A stretch of DNA of 59,406 nucleotides from NCBI RefSeq assembly GCF_025934275.1, contig NZ_JAICYI010000012.1, positions 1 to 59,406 on the forward strand, written 5' to 3'. Below, in pieces: positions 1 to 7,654 of the stretch (the first letter of the stretch is position 1; every line of letters starts with the position of its first letter). This stretch comes from Phenylobacterium sp. (GTDB taxonomy: Bacteria; Pseudomonadota; Alphaproteobacteria; Caulobacterales; Caulobacteraceae). The notes beneath the pieces are model-generated. The model was not told where the DNA came from and ran no database searches. It worked only from the letters and a program-made list of their open reading frames with translations. Both the position numbers and the translations under genes were made by a program.

Positions 1-13
1 GGCCGAGGGGCAG

Positions 14-586
14 ATGGCGGCTTTGGAATTGGATGAGGTGGAGGCGCAAGCGATCGCGCTGCGCATCACCGGGCGTGTTAAGTGGTTCGACGCGGGCAAG
101 GGCTACGGCTTCGTCATCCCGGACGATCCGAACCAGACGGACCTGAAGGATGTCCTCCTGCACGTCACCTCGCTGCGCAACAGCGGGCGTGAAAGCGCGC
201 TCGAGGGCTCGATCATCACCTGCGACGTGGTCCGCCGGCCCAAAGGCTGGCAGGTCAGCGAGATCGTCGCCATCGACGAGAGCGTCGCCGCGCCGAGCGA
301 GCGTCGGCCGCGGGAGATGCGCGACGGGGCGGGCCCGCGCCCGCAGCGCCGAGCGCTGCTGCCGGCGGGGCCGCGCGAACGGGCCAAGGTGAAGTGGTTC
401 AACCGCACCAAGGGCTACGGTTTCGTGGTCCGCGACAGCGAGCCGGGCGACATCTTCGTCCACATCGAGACTCTCCGCCGCTCCGGCATGGAGGACCTGC
501 AGCCGGGGGAGGACGTGGTGGTGCGGTTCGCCGAGGGGCCCAAGGGTCTTGTGGTCGCCGAGATCGAGGCGTCTGATCTCGGCTAG
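14..586 (+). CDS. Tandem double cold-shock-domain protein (CspC/CspD-like)
   Basis: A 190-residue protein with two cold-shock domains: the first at about residues 17-75 and the second at about 125-187, joined by an Arg/Pro/Ala-rich linker. Each has the RNP1 core (KGYGFV) and an RNP2-like strand (DVLLH in the first, DIFVH in the second), so it should bind single-stranded nucleic acid as an RNA chaperone. Single-domain Csp proteins are about 70 residues; the tandem form is typical of alphaproteobacteria and in Caulobacter is linked to stationary phase (recalled). The ATG is preceded by a good GAGGGG ribosome-binding site, so this start is favoured although the gene begins close to the window edge. 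Confidence 0.93.
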   Translation: MAALELDEVEAQAIALRITGRVKWFDAGKGYGFVIPDDPNQTDLKDVLLHVTSLRNSGRESALEGSIITCDVVRRPKGWQVSEIVAIDESVAAPSERRPREMRDGAGPRPQRRALLPAGPRERAKVKWFNRTKGYGFVVRDSEPGDIFVHIETLRRSGMEDLQPGEDVVVRFAEGPKGLVVAEIEASDLG

Positions 587-609
587 ATTCGCCCTGGCCG
601 GAGCTTCCC

Positions 610-1140
610 GTGGCCCTGCAGCTTCCTGAGCGGCGCAGCCGGATTGCGCTGGCCCTGGCGTTCGGCCTGGCCGCGGTCGCGGCGGTTCCAGCGGCGTGCG
701 CGCAGGTCGACATTCCGCGCATGGATCCCCGCCAATGCCATGGCCAGGCGGTGATCACGCCCTTGCAGCCGCTCGCCATCCTGACCGCGCGCGGCGCCGC
801 CCGCTTCCAGGTCGAGGTCGCCGAGACCGACCAGCAGCACGCCTACGGTCTGATGTGCCGCCGCCGCCTGGCGCCCGATCGTGGCATGCTGTTCGACTTC
901 CACACGCCCACCGACGGCGTGAACTTCTGGATGCGTAACACGCTGATCGGGCTCGACATCGTCTACATCGCGCCGAACGGCACGGTGGTGTCGGTGGCGC
1001 GCAACGCCACGCCGATGGACGAGACGCCGATCCCCGCCGGAGGCACGATCCGCGCGGTGCTCGAGATCGCGGCCGGCCGCGCCGCCCAGCTCGGGGTCAG
1101 GCCCGGCGACAAGGTGGTCAACCGGATCTTCGGGCGGTGA
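610..1140 (+). CDS. DUF192 family secreted protein
   Basis: A 176-residue protein starting at GTG. Residues 1 to about 32 form a signal peptide (basic start, hydrophobic Ala/Leu core, Ala-rich cleavage region), so the product is probably periplasmic. The rest matches the DUF192 family: a VEVAETDQQ strand, the YGLMCRR turn, a DRGMLFDF segment and the FWMRNTLIGLDIVYI core. The family's biochemical role is unknown. It lies 24 bases behind the cold-shock gene and overlaps the next gene by 4 bases (GTGA), so the three may be co-transcribed. Confidence 0.9.
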   Translation: MALQLPERRSRIALALAFGLAAVAAVPAACAQVDIPRMDPRQCHGQAVITPLQPLAILTARGAARFQVEVAETDQQHAYGLMCRRRLAPDRGMLFDFHTPTDGVNFWMRNTLIGLDIVYIAPNGTVVSVARNATPMDETPIPAGGTIRAVLEIAAGRAAQLGVRPGDKVVNRIFGR

Positions 1141-1565
1141 CGAACGCGCCGGAGGAGCCGATCCCGCCGCCGCCGGAGGGCTTCGTCGCCGCCGAAGGGC
1201 GCGGGCTCTTCTCGACCCGCAACGGCCCCTATTTCCACCGGCCGTCCTCGGGCGAGATGGTGGAGCAGGCCTTCTACGCCCTGCCGCGGCACTGCAACGG
1301 GGTCGGCATCGTCCACGGCGGCATGCTCTCGGCGTTCATGGACGGGGTGCTGGCCGGCGCGGTCTGGCGCGGCGCGCAGAAGCGCGCGGTCACCATCCAC
1401 CTGTCGATCGACTTCCTGCACATGGCGCGGGCCGGCGAGTGGGTGCGCGGGGAGGCCCGGCTCACGCGGGCCACGCGCGAGGTCGCCTTCGCCGAGGGCC
1501 GCGCCTACGTGGGCGGCCACGACGTGGTCCGCTGCTCCGGCGTCTTCAAGCTGATGTCCCGGTGA
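1137..1565 (+). CDS. PaaI/hotdog-fold thioesterase family protein
   Basis: A 142-residue hotdog-fold protein. It has the VHGGMLSAFMD motif of the PaaI-type acyl-CoA thioesterase family on the central helix, followed by strands typical of the fold. The expected activity is hydrolysis of an acyl- or aryl-CoA thioester in the cytoplasm; the substrate cannot be read from sequence. The GTG start overlaps the DUF192 stop as GTGA, suggesting translational coupling. It is followed directly by the tRNA-Pro promoter region. Confidence 0.85.
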   Translation: MTNAPEEPIPPPPEGFVAAEGRGLFSTRNGPYFHRPSSGEMVEQAFYALPRHCNGVGIVHGGMLSAFMDGVLAGAVWRGAQKRAVTIHLSIDFLHMARAGEWVRGEARLTRATREVAFAEGRAYVGGHDVVRCSGVFKLMSR

Positions 1566-1584
1566 CCGGGGCCGCGCCCGAGGT

Positions 1585-1611
1585 TTGCGACGGCCCGAAA
1601 ACGCCTATATC
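1585..1611 (+). promoter_or_regulatory. Predicted housekeeping promoter of tRNA-Pro
   Basis: TTGCGA at 1585-1590 and CCTATATC at 1604-1611 are separated by 13 bases. This fits the Caulobacter housekeeping sigma pattern (TTGAC-like -35, 10-14 bases, GCTANAWC-like -10). The predicted transcript would begin a few bases past 1611, giving only a short leader before the tRNA at 1630. The match is by eye. Confidence 0.5.
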
Positions 1612-1629
1612 GCAAGGCTTCCGGCCAGT

Positions 1630-1706
1630 CGGGGCGTAGCGCAGCCTGGTAGCGCATCTGCTTTGGGAGCAGAGGGTCGCAGGTTCAAATCCTGCCGCCC
1701 CGACCA
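1630..1706 (+). tRNA. tRNA-Pro (anticodon TGG)
   Basis: A 77-base cloverleaf. The acceptor stem pairs CGGGGCG with CGCCCCG, the T arm is GCAGG-TTCAAAT-CCTGC, and the anticodon loop TTTGGGA carries TGG (proline). The CCA end is encoded at 1704-1706. It sits alone between a plus-strand thioesterase and a convergent minus-strand protease gene. Confidence 0.97.
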
Positions 1707-1730
1707 TCTGCCGGCCAGGTTTCGCATTCG

Positions 1731-2540
1731 TCAGGGCGAAGCCGCCGCCGCGCCGGACGCTGGCGTCGCCGGCGGAGGCAGGATGGCCGGGTCTTCGCCC
1801 GGCGGGTGCAGCGCCAGATCGAGCGCGGCGGCGGCCTGGGCGGTCTGGAACAGCCAGCGGCTGTCGCCGCTGAAGCCGGCGATCGGCTTGTAGTCGGTGA
1901 CCTCGTCGGCGGTGCGCATGCGCTCGGCTTCGCTGTCCAGCACCAGGAGCGTCCCGCCGTCGCGGACCAGCAGCACGGCGTGGTCGAGGCTCCGGCGCAG
2001 GTCGCGCACCAGCACCAGGTAGAGCAGCCGATCGGGCACGCCGGCCATTTTCAGCAGCTGCATCTTGGCGATCGCGAAGTCCTCGCAGTCGCCGCGGCCC
2101 GCGGCGATGGTCTCGGCGAGGCTCGCCCAGTGGTCGGCGACCCCATAGACTTCCTGGTCGGTGGCCACGGCCACGTGCCGGTTGACGAAGCCCTCGACGG
2201 CCTCGGCCTTGCTCCGCAACGGCAGGTCCCTGATGCGCGCCACCAGCGCCGCCCATTCGGCCGGCAACGGCGAGGCGGCGGGCGCCTGCGCGTCGCGCCA
2301 GGCCTGATCGAGCGCGGTCGGTCCGATGACGATCGCCTGGTAGCCGAACACGTCCGGATCGAGCGGCGGCCCGGGATCGGCCAGCAATCGGCCAAGCTGC
2401 TGATCGACGTCATCGGGCGGCGGCTGGGCCGGCGCCGCAGCGGGCGCAGGCCGGGGCGCGGGGGCCTGGGCGAGGGACGGACCCGAGGCCGAGCCGGCGA
2501 GGACGAGGCCCGCGATCGCGCTCCAGACGAGTCCCCTCAG
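1731..2540 (-). CDS. Bacterial transglutaminase-like cysteine proteinase (BTLCP), probable CTG start
   Basis: The mature domain carries a transglutaminase-like cysteine protease triad: Cys in RGDCEDFA, His in SLDHAVLLV and Asp in VLDSE. This matches the proteobacterial BTLCP family, some members of which (LapG) cleave surface adhesins. The frame is open back to a stop at 2600 but contains no ATG, GTG or TTG ahead of the domain except TTG at 2387. Starting at 2387 would lose a clear signal peptide (LVWSAIAGLVLAGSASG, then SLAQA). A CTG at 2540 sits 6 bases behind AGGGAG and restores it, so I place the start there: 269 residues, exported. The TTG form would be 218 residues. No LapD- or LapA-like partner lies nearby. 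Confidence 0.85.
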   Translation of the reverse strand: MRGLVWSAIAGLVLAGSASGPSLAQAPAPRPAPAAAPAQPPPDDVDQQLGRLLADPGPPLDPDVFGYQAIVIGPTALDQAWRDAQAPAASPLPAEWAALVARIRDLPLRSKAEAVEGFVNRHVAVATDQEVYGVADHWASLAETIAAGRGDCEDFAIAKMQLLKMAGVPDRLLYLVLVRDLRRSLDHAVLLVRDGGTLLVLDSEAERMRTADEVTDYKPIAGFSGDSRWLFQTAQAAAALDLALHPPGEDPAILPPPATPASGAAAASP

Positions 2541-2765
2541 CGCGCCGTCTCCCTGTCTCGCGCCGACTCCATGGCTCGGCGTGACCGAATCGGCGCCTCA
2601 TCCTAACGCTCCGCAATCGTCCAGCGGCGCGGCGCGTCGCCACAAGGCGCAGCTCCGGCGTCGCCGCAAGGCTTTATGTTTTGCGATCGTCTGCTAAGGG
2701 GACGGCGCGGCGCGCGGACTCGAGGCGCCGGCGTTCCCGCAGCGGGAGAGGCCCCAGGTTCCGTC

Positions 2766-3074
2766 ATGCTCGCGCGCATTTTCCGTCCTGCCAAGACCGC
2801 CATGCAGTCCGGCAAGGCCAACACCACGGATTGGGTGCTTGAGTTCGAGCCGAGAGACGCGCGCCGGCCCGATCCGCTGATGGGCTGGACCCAGACGGGC
2901 GACACCGCCTCCAGCCAGGTGCGCCTGTCGTTCGAGACCAAGGAGGAGGCCGTCCGCTACGCCGACCATCACGGCATCGCCTTCCAGCTGATCGATTCCA
3001 AACCCGCAAAACGAGTCATCAAGGCCTACGCCGACAACTTCGCGTTCAGCCGAAGAATTCCCTGGACTCACTGA
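2766..3074 (+). CDS. NADH dehydrogenase (complex I) NDUFS4-like accessory subunit
   Basis: A 102-residue protein of the 'ETC complex I subunit conserved region' family, the bacterial relative of mitochondrial NDUFS4 (18 kDa subunit). Visible family features are the N-terminal ARIFRPAKTAMQSGKA segment, the WVLEFEP strand, the GWTQTGDT turn and the C-terminal YADNFAFSRRIPWTH. In alphaproteobacteria and mitochondria it is a supernumerary peripheral-arm subunit that stabilises complex I. I use the internal ATG at 2766 because its length fits the family; the frame continues upstream without recognisable protein. It lies 6 bases ahead of tRNA-Arg. Confidence 0.93.
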   Translation: MLARIFRPAKTAMQSGKANTTDWVLEFEPRDARRPDPLMGWTQTGDTASSQVRLSFETKEEAVRYADHHGIAFQLIDSKPAKRVIKAYADNFAFSRRIPWTH

Positions 3075-3080
3075 AGGTTA

Positions 3081-3157
3081 GCGCCCGTAGCTCAACTGGA
3101 TAGAGCACCTGCCTTCTAAGCTGGTGGTTGCAGGTTCGAGTCCTGCCGGGCGCGCCA
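3081..3157 (+). tRNA. tRNA-Arg (anticodon TCT)
   Basis: A 77-base cloverleaf. The acceptor stem pairs GCGCCCG with CGGGCGC, the T arm is GCAGG-TTCGAGT-CCTGC, and the anticodon loop TTCTAAG reads TCT (arginine, AGA codons). CCA is encoded at 3155-3157. It starts 6 bases after the NDUFS4-like stop codon, so it may be processed from a read-through transcript. Confidence 0.97.
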
Positions 3158-3164
3158 GCAAGCC

Positions 3165-4013
3165 CTAGAGCGGCGTCCGGTCGCTCGCCAGGGGTACGAC
3201 CCAGTCCGCGCGGCGCGGCATTTCCTCGGCCACCCAGCGGGTCAGGCGCTCGTAGTGGGCGACGAAGCGGGCGATTTCGCCCGGCGCCATGCCGCGCCCG
3301 GTCCGCTCGCGAAGCTTCGCCTCCTGCTCGGCCCGCCAGCCGGCCACCACCTCGAACCCGGGCGCCTGCAGCAGGATGAGCCGGTCGATCCGCGCGAACA
3401 GCGGCTGGTAGGCGCCGTCCAGCGCCACGTTGACGAACGTGCGCCAGCGGCCGTCGGGGTCCTCGTCGCGTTCCAGGGCGTTGACCGGCTCGATCAGGGC
3501 CTCCGGCGGCTGCGGCCGCGCCCCGACGCACCACCCTTCGAAAAGCACCACGTCCACGGGCGCCTGGACGAGCGGCCACTCCGCGCGGTCGCGCAACGTA
3601 TCGGCGGCCTTGTCGAAGCGGGGCAAGGCGACCTCGCCCGGCTCGCCGAGCCTCGCCAGCACCTCGATGCCGAGCGCCGGGTGGTGCGTGCCTGGCGGCC
3701 CGCGCGTCGCGAGCAGCGGATGGACGGCGCGCGCCAGCCGCAGCCGCGCCGCATGCGACAGGTAGAGGTCGTCCAGCGACAGCACGACGCATCGCAACCC
3801 GCGCTCAGCAAGCATCCGGACGGCAGCCGCCGCGATGGTCGTCTTGCCCGAGCCCTGCGCGCCGCAGATCCCGAGGACGACCGTGCGGCCGGCCGTGCGC
3901 CGAGCCTCGGCGGCCATCTCGGCCAGCGGCGCGCAGACCATGGCGGCGGCGCGCCGGAAGCTCTCCGGGAGCCGTTCGGCGACGATGAAGGCCTCCAGCC
4001 AGTCCGCCGCCAC
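3165..4013 (-). CDS. D-glycerate 3-kinase-like P-loop kinase
   Basis: A 282-residue P-loop kinase with GAQGSGKTT at about residues 51-59. A VLSLDDLYLS segment and FEGWCVGARP are features shared with the phosphoribulokinase/uridine kinase fold and with plant-type glycerate kinase (GLYK) relatives. The probable reaction is ATP-dependent phosphorylation of D-glycerate or a similar small substrate. It starts at GTG 4013, 16 bases after the SDR stop, and is last in the minus-strand run from cysK. Substrate assignment is by family resemblance only. Confidence 0.8.
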   Translation of the reverse strand: MAADWLEAFIVAERLPESFRRAAAMVCAPLAEMAAEARRTAGRTVVLGICGAQGSGKTTIAAAAVRMLAERGLRCVVLSLDDLYLSHAARLRLARAVHPLLATRGPPGTHHPALGIEVLARLGEPGEVALPRFDKAADTLRDRAEWPLVQAPVDVVLFEGWCVGARPQPPEALIEPVNALERDEDPDGRWRTFVNVALDGAYQPLFARIDRLILLQAPGFEVVAGWRAEQEAKLRERTGRGMAPGEIARFVAHYERLTRWVAEEMPRRADWVVPLASDRTPL

Positions 4014-4029
4014 TGACCCCGCCCGCCGG

Positions 4030-5031
4030 TTATTCCCCGCCGGTGATCGGCAGGATCAGGCCCGTGATGTAGCTGCCGGTCTGGGGCGAGGCCAGGAACA
4101 CGTAGGCCGGCGCGATCTCCTCGGGCTGGGCCGGCCGCTTCATCGGCGTCCGGGCGCCGAACTCGGCGACCTGCTCTGCCTGCCGATCGGCTGGATTGAG
4201 CGGCGTCCATACCGGCCCAGGCGCCACGGCGTTCACCCGCACCCCTTTGTTGATCAGGTTCGAGGCGAGCGACATGGTGAAGGCATGGATGCCGCCCTTG
4301 GTCATCGAGTAGTCCAGCAGCGCCTTCGACCCCTGCAGCCCCGTGACCGAGCCGGTGTTGATGATCGCCGAGCCGGGCTTCAGGTGCGGGATCGCCGCCT
4401 TGGCCATGTGGAAATAGCCGTAGAGGTTGGTCTTCAGCGTGCGGTCGAAGTGCTCCTCCGAGATCTCCTCGATATCCTCGGCGTGCTCCTGGAAGGCGGC
4501 GTTGTTGACGAGGACGTCGAGCCTGCCGAGCTCCCTCACCGTCCGCTCCACCGCCTGCTTCGCGAACGTCGGGTCGGCGACGTCGCCGGAGAGGAGGATG
4601 GCGCGGCGGCCCTCCCTCTCGACCGCCGCCTGGGTCACCTTGGCGTCCTCCTCGCTGTCGAGGTAGGCGATCGCCACGTCGGCGCCTTCGCGTGCGAACA
4701 GCGCCGCCACCGCCCGGCCGATGCCGGAGTCCGCGCCGGTGATCAGGGCCACCTTGTCCTTCAGCTTGCCCGAGCCCTGGTAGTAGGGCGCGTCCCACAT
4801 CGGCTGGAGCTGCATCTCGGCTTCCACGCCGGGCTTTTGCAGATGCTGCTTGGGAAGCGGCGGGACGGGGTATTCGCGCGCGCCGGTCTGCGGCGGCGCC
4901 TCGTCCTCTTGCTCGCCGCCGCCAGGCGCAAAGGACCGCTGCTCCTTCCGATCGATCTCGCGCTGGACGTCGCGCTCTTCGCGCGCGGCCTGTTCCGCGC
5001 CGGGGCTCACGCCGCCACGGGGTTCGCTCAT
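4030..5031 (-). CDS. SDR family oxidoreductase with N-terminal extension (YdaD/YhdF stress type)
   Basis: A 333-residue short-chain dehydrogenase. The first ~90 residues are charged and Pro/Gln-rich (probably flexible) and contain the MWDAPYY element. The Rossmann domain follows, with TGADSGIG for NAD(P) binding, NNAA, and the Ser...Tyr-x3-Lys catalytic set (NTGSVTG then YSMTK). This layout is that of the general-stress SDRs of the YdaD/YhdF type; the substrate is unknown. The ATG at 5031 has a perfect GGAGG 7 bases upstream, so I prefer it to longer starts. It lies 61 bases after metC. Confidence 0.9.
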   Translation of the reverse strand: MSEPRGGVSPGAEQAAREERDVQREIDRKEQRSFAPGGGEQEDEAPPQTGAREYPVPPLPKQHLQKPGVEAEMQLQPMWDAPYYQGSGKLKDKVALITGADSGIGRAVAALFAREGADVAIAYLDSEEDAKVTQAAVEREGRRAILLSGDVADPTFAKQAVERTVRELGRLDVLVNNAAFQEHAEDIEEISEEHFDRTLKTNLYGYFHMAKAAIPHLKPGSAIINTGSVTGLQGSKALLDYSMTKGGIHAFTMSLASNLINKGVRVNAVAPGPVWTPLNPADRQAEQVAEFGARTPMKRPAQPEEIAPAYVFLASPQTGSYITGLILPITGGE

Positions 5032-5092
5032 GCTTGGGCCTCCGTCTCGTTTCGCCGGCGCAATCGCCGCGACCGGCGGAAGGTTCCGGCGC

Positions 5093-6256
5093 TCAGCGCG
5101 TGCGGCCCGCATAGACGGAAAGCGCGTTGGCGAGGTCGGCGATCAGGTCCTTCGGGTCCTCCAGGCCGATGTGCAGCCGGATCAGCGGCCCGCCGTAATC
5201 GCGCCTGAACTTGCGGCTCCTGAGTTGGTGATCGCAGGAGATGGCGAGGCTCTCGAAGCCGCCCCAGGAGAAGCCGAGGCCGAACAGGGTGAGCTCGTCC
5301 AGGAAGGCGTTGACGGCGGCCGTCGGACCGGGCTTGAGGGCGAAGGCGAAGAGTCCGCACGCGCCGGTGAAGTCGCGCGCCCAGAGTTCGTGGTCCGAGG
5401 CTCCCGGCAAGGCTGGATGGATGACGGCCGCCACCTCCGGCCGCTCGGCCAGCCAGCGGGCCACCGCCAGCCCGCTTTCGCCGTGCTTCGCAAGCCGTGT
5501 GGGCAGCGTCCGCAGGCCCCGCAGCATCTGGTAGGCGTCCTCGGGCGAGACACTCCATCCCGTCTGCACCACGCCGTCGTCCAGGGCCCGGACGAGCCCA
5601 GGGTCGCGCGCCGCGGCCGAGCCCATGAAGATGTCGGAATGCCCGCCGACGTACTTGGTCAGCGCCTGGATCGAGAGGTCGACGCCGTGCTCCAGGGGTT
5701 TGTAGAGGTAGCCCGCCCCCCAGGTGTTGTCGGCGGCGGTCAGGATGTTCCGCGCCCGGGCGAGCTCGGCCGTGCGGGTCATGTCCTGCATCTCGAAGGA
5801 GAGCGAGCCGGGACTCTCCATCATGATCAGCCTCGTCGCCTCCGGCGCGCGGGCGACCAGCTCCTCCGGCGCTTGGCGAGGATCGAAGTAGGCGGTGCTG
5901 ACCCCGAACCGCTTCAGCACCGTGTCGCAGAACCGGCGCGTGGGCCGGTAGACGGTGTCCGCCACCAGGATCTGGTCGCCCGCCTTCAGCACCGCCAGCA
6001 GGGCGCCGGTGACGGCGGCGAGCCCGGACGGGTAGAGCGCGACGCCCACCGCGCCTTCCATCTCCGCCAGCGCATCCGCCAGCGCCGCCTGCGCCGCCAG
6101 GCCCTGGCGGCCGTAGGTCACCTGGCTGTGGTCGTCGTAGAGCGCCTCGGCGTCGGGCAGCAGGACGGTCGAGCCCTTCTGGATCGGCGGGCCCACGGTC
6201 TTCGCCAGCTTGTCTGGGAGCGAGCCGGCGCGGATCAGGCGGGTTTCGTCGTCCAT
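5093..6256 (-). CDS. metC: Cystathionine beta-lyase
   Basis: A 387-residue Cys/Met-metabolism PLP enzyme. The PLP lysine is at about residue 201 in QALTKYVGGHSD, preceded by the ADNTWG aspartate segment; YPSGLAA and TYGRQG are further family motifs. The expected reaction is cleavage of cystathionine to homocysteine, pyruvate and ammonia in the cytoplasm. Its neighbours are a 3-mercaptopyruvate sulfurtransferase and cysteine synthase, supporting a sulfur amino-acid role. Specificity against cystathionine gamma-synthase or gamma-lyase is judged by overall resemblance. Confidence 0.9.
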   Translation of the reverse strand: MDDETRLIRAGSLPDKLAKTVGPPIQKGSTVLLPDAEALYDDHSQVTYGRQGLAAQAALADALAEMEGAVGVALYPSGLAAVTGALLAVLKAGDQILVADTVYRPTRRFCDTVLKRFGVSTAYFDPRQAPEELVARAPEATRLIMMESPGSLSFEMQDMTRTAELARARNILTAADNTWGAGYLYKPLEHGVDLSIQALTKYVGGHSDIFMGSAAARDPGLVRALDDGVVQTGWSVSPEDAYQMLRGLRTLPTRLAKHGESGLAVARWLAERPEVAAVIHPALPGASDHELWARDFTGACGLFAFALKPGPTAAVNAFLDELTLFGLGFSWGGFESLAISCDHQLRSRKFRRDYGGPLIRLHIGLEDPKDLIADLANALSVYAGRTR

Positions 6257-6287
6257 CCCGGCACTTAGAGCCGCAGGCGCAAGGCTT

Positions 6288-6803
6288 TCAAGGCGCGGCG
6301 GCGAGGTCGAGCCGCATGGCGCAGCGGGCGGAAACCTCCAGCCCCGCCTTCACCTCCCGCGTCCGGATCCAGGCCAGCCTGCCATTGAACGCCCACTCGG
6401 GAACTTCGACGAAGCCGCGGCGCGCATAGAACGGCGCATTCCAGGGAATCTCGCGGAAGGTGGTGAGGGTGACCGCGCGCGCGCCGCGCCGCCTGGCGTC
6501 TTCGATCGCCGCCATCACGAGCGCGCCGCCGGCGCCGAGCCCTTGCGCCTCTCGCCGCACCGCCAGCTCCCAGATGTGCAGGGCGTCCACGAACAGCTCG
6601 CAGGACGCGAAGCCGATCGCCTGCGGCCCCTCCTCAGCCAGCCAGACGAGCCCCTGCGCGGCGAGCGGCCGGTGGAACTCGGCCGGCGAGACGCCGCCGT
6701 CGGCCACCGCCGCCTGCGAAGAGCCGCGGAACAGCGCGGCCGCCGAACGCTCGATCGCCGGCAGCCGCCAGACCTCGTCGACGCGGGCGGGGCGGATCAG
6801 CAC
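6288..6803 (-). CDS. GNAT family N-acetyltransferase
   Basis: A 171-residue GNAT protein. Motif A is visible as LAVRREAQGLGAGGALV (the acetyl-CoA pyrophosphate loop), followed by a helix and the C-terminal NAPFYARRGF segment typical of the fold. The acceptor substrate is unknown. No ATG precedes the domain; I use GTG at 6803, 8 bases after the sseA stop. This makes it the third gene of the apparent cysK-sseA-GNAT-metC run, and the context hints at a small-molecule substrate in sulfur amino-acid metabolism. Confidence 0.82.
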   Translation of the reverse strand: MLIRPARVDEVWRLPAIERSAAALFRGSSQAAVADGGVSPAEFHRPLAAQGLVWLAEEGPQAIGFASCELFVDALHIWELAVRREAQGLGAGGALVMAAIEDARRRGARAVTLTTFREIPWNAPFYARRGFVEVPEWAFNGRLAWIRTREVKAGLEVSARCAMRLDLAAAP

Positions 6804-6811
6804 CGTCGGGA

Positions 6812-7654
6812 TCAGGGACCGGTCACGACGGGCGTGTCGCCGCGCGCCCCCCATTCCGCCCAGGAGCCATCGTAGACCGCCACGTCCTCGCGGCCGAGCC
6901 GGGCGAGCGCCAGAGCCAGCACCGCAGCGCTCACGCCAGAGCCGCAGCTCGTCACGATCGGGCGTGCGAGATCGACGCCGGCGGCTGCGAACGCCGCGCG
7001 GAGCTGGTCGGCGCTCTTGAGCGTCCCGTCCGGGTTCGCCACTTCCGACCAGGGCAGGCTGCGCGCGCCCGGCATGTGGCCGGCTCTCAGACCCGGCCGG
7101 GGCTCCGGCGCCTCGCCGCGGAAGCGTGCGGCGGGGCGCGCATCGACGATCTGCGCCTCGCCGGTCTCGATCGTGCGGCGCAATGCGGGCATGTCGCGCA
7201 CCAATTTCGCGTCGAACGCCGGCGTGAGCTCGGTGGGCGCGGGCGCGGCGGGCGCGACCTCCAGCGGCCGGCCCTCCGCCCGCCACTTGGGAAGCCCGCC
7301 GTCCAGCACCTTCGCGCGCGGAAACCCCATGACCCGCAGCGTCCACCAGACCCGCGGCGCGGAGAAGATCCCCTGGCCGTCGTAGACCACGATCTCGCCG
7401 TCGCGCCGGAGGCCGAGCTCGCCCGCCGCCCGGGCGAAGGCCTTCCCTGTGAGCAGCATGTGCGGCAGGTCGGTCGCGCGGTCCGCCACCGCGTCGATGT
7501 CGAAGAAGATCGCGCCCGGGACGTGGCCCTTGGCGTATTCCCCGATCCCCGTGCGCCCATCGGTCGGCAGGTACCAGGTGGCGTCCACGACCTGCAGGCC
7601 CGGGTCGCCCAGCCGCTTGGCCAACCATTCGGTGGAGACGAGGGGATCGCTCAT
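6812..7654 (-). CDS. sseA: 3-mercaptopyruvate sulfurtransferase
   Basis: A 280-residue tandem rhodanese. The inactive N-terminal domain covers about residues 1-130 and the catalytic domain about 160-275. The active-site loop is CGSGVS with Cys at about 237, the 3-mercaptopyruvate sulfurtransferase type rather than the charged thiosulfate rhodanese loop. DARPAARF and the GHMPGA signature are present. It should transfer sulfur from 3-mercaptopyruvate to cyanide or thiols in the cytoplasm. The start overlaps the cysK stop by 4 bases (ATGA), indicating coupled translation with cysteine synthase. Confidence 0.93.
   Translation of the reverse strand: MSDPLVSTEWLAKRLGDPGLQVVDATWYLPTDGRTGIGEYAKGHVPGAIFFDIDAVADRATDLPHMLLTGKAFARAAGELGLRRDGEIVVYDGQGIFSAPRVWWTLRVMGFPRAKVLDGGLPKWRAEGRPLEVAPAAPAPTELTPAFDAKLVRDMPALRRTIETGEAQIVDARPAARFRGEAPEPRPGLRAGHMPGARSLPWSEVANPDGTLKSADQLRAAFAAAGVDLARPIVTSCGSGVSAAVLALALARLGREDVAVYDGSWAEWGARGDTPVVTGP

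Noticed and set aside
2603..2941. Minus-strand open frame opposite the NDUFS4-like gene
   Set aside because: The plus-strand frame matches a known family over its whole length; the minus frame does not.
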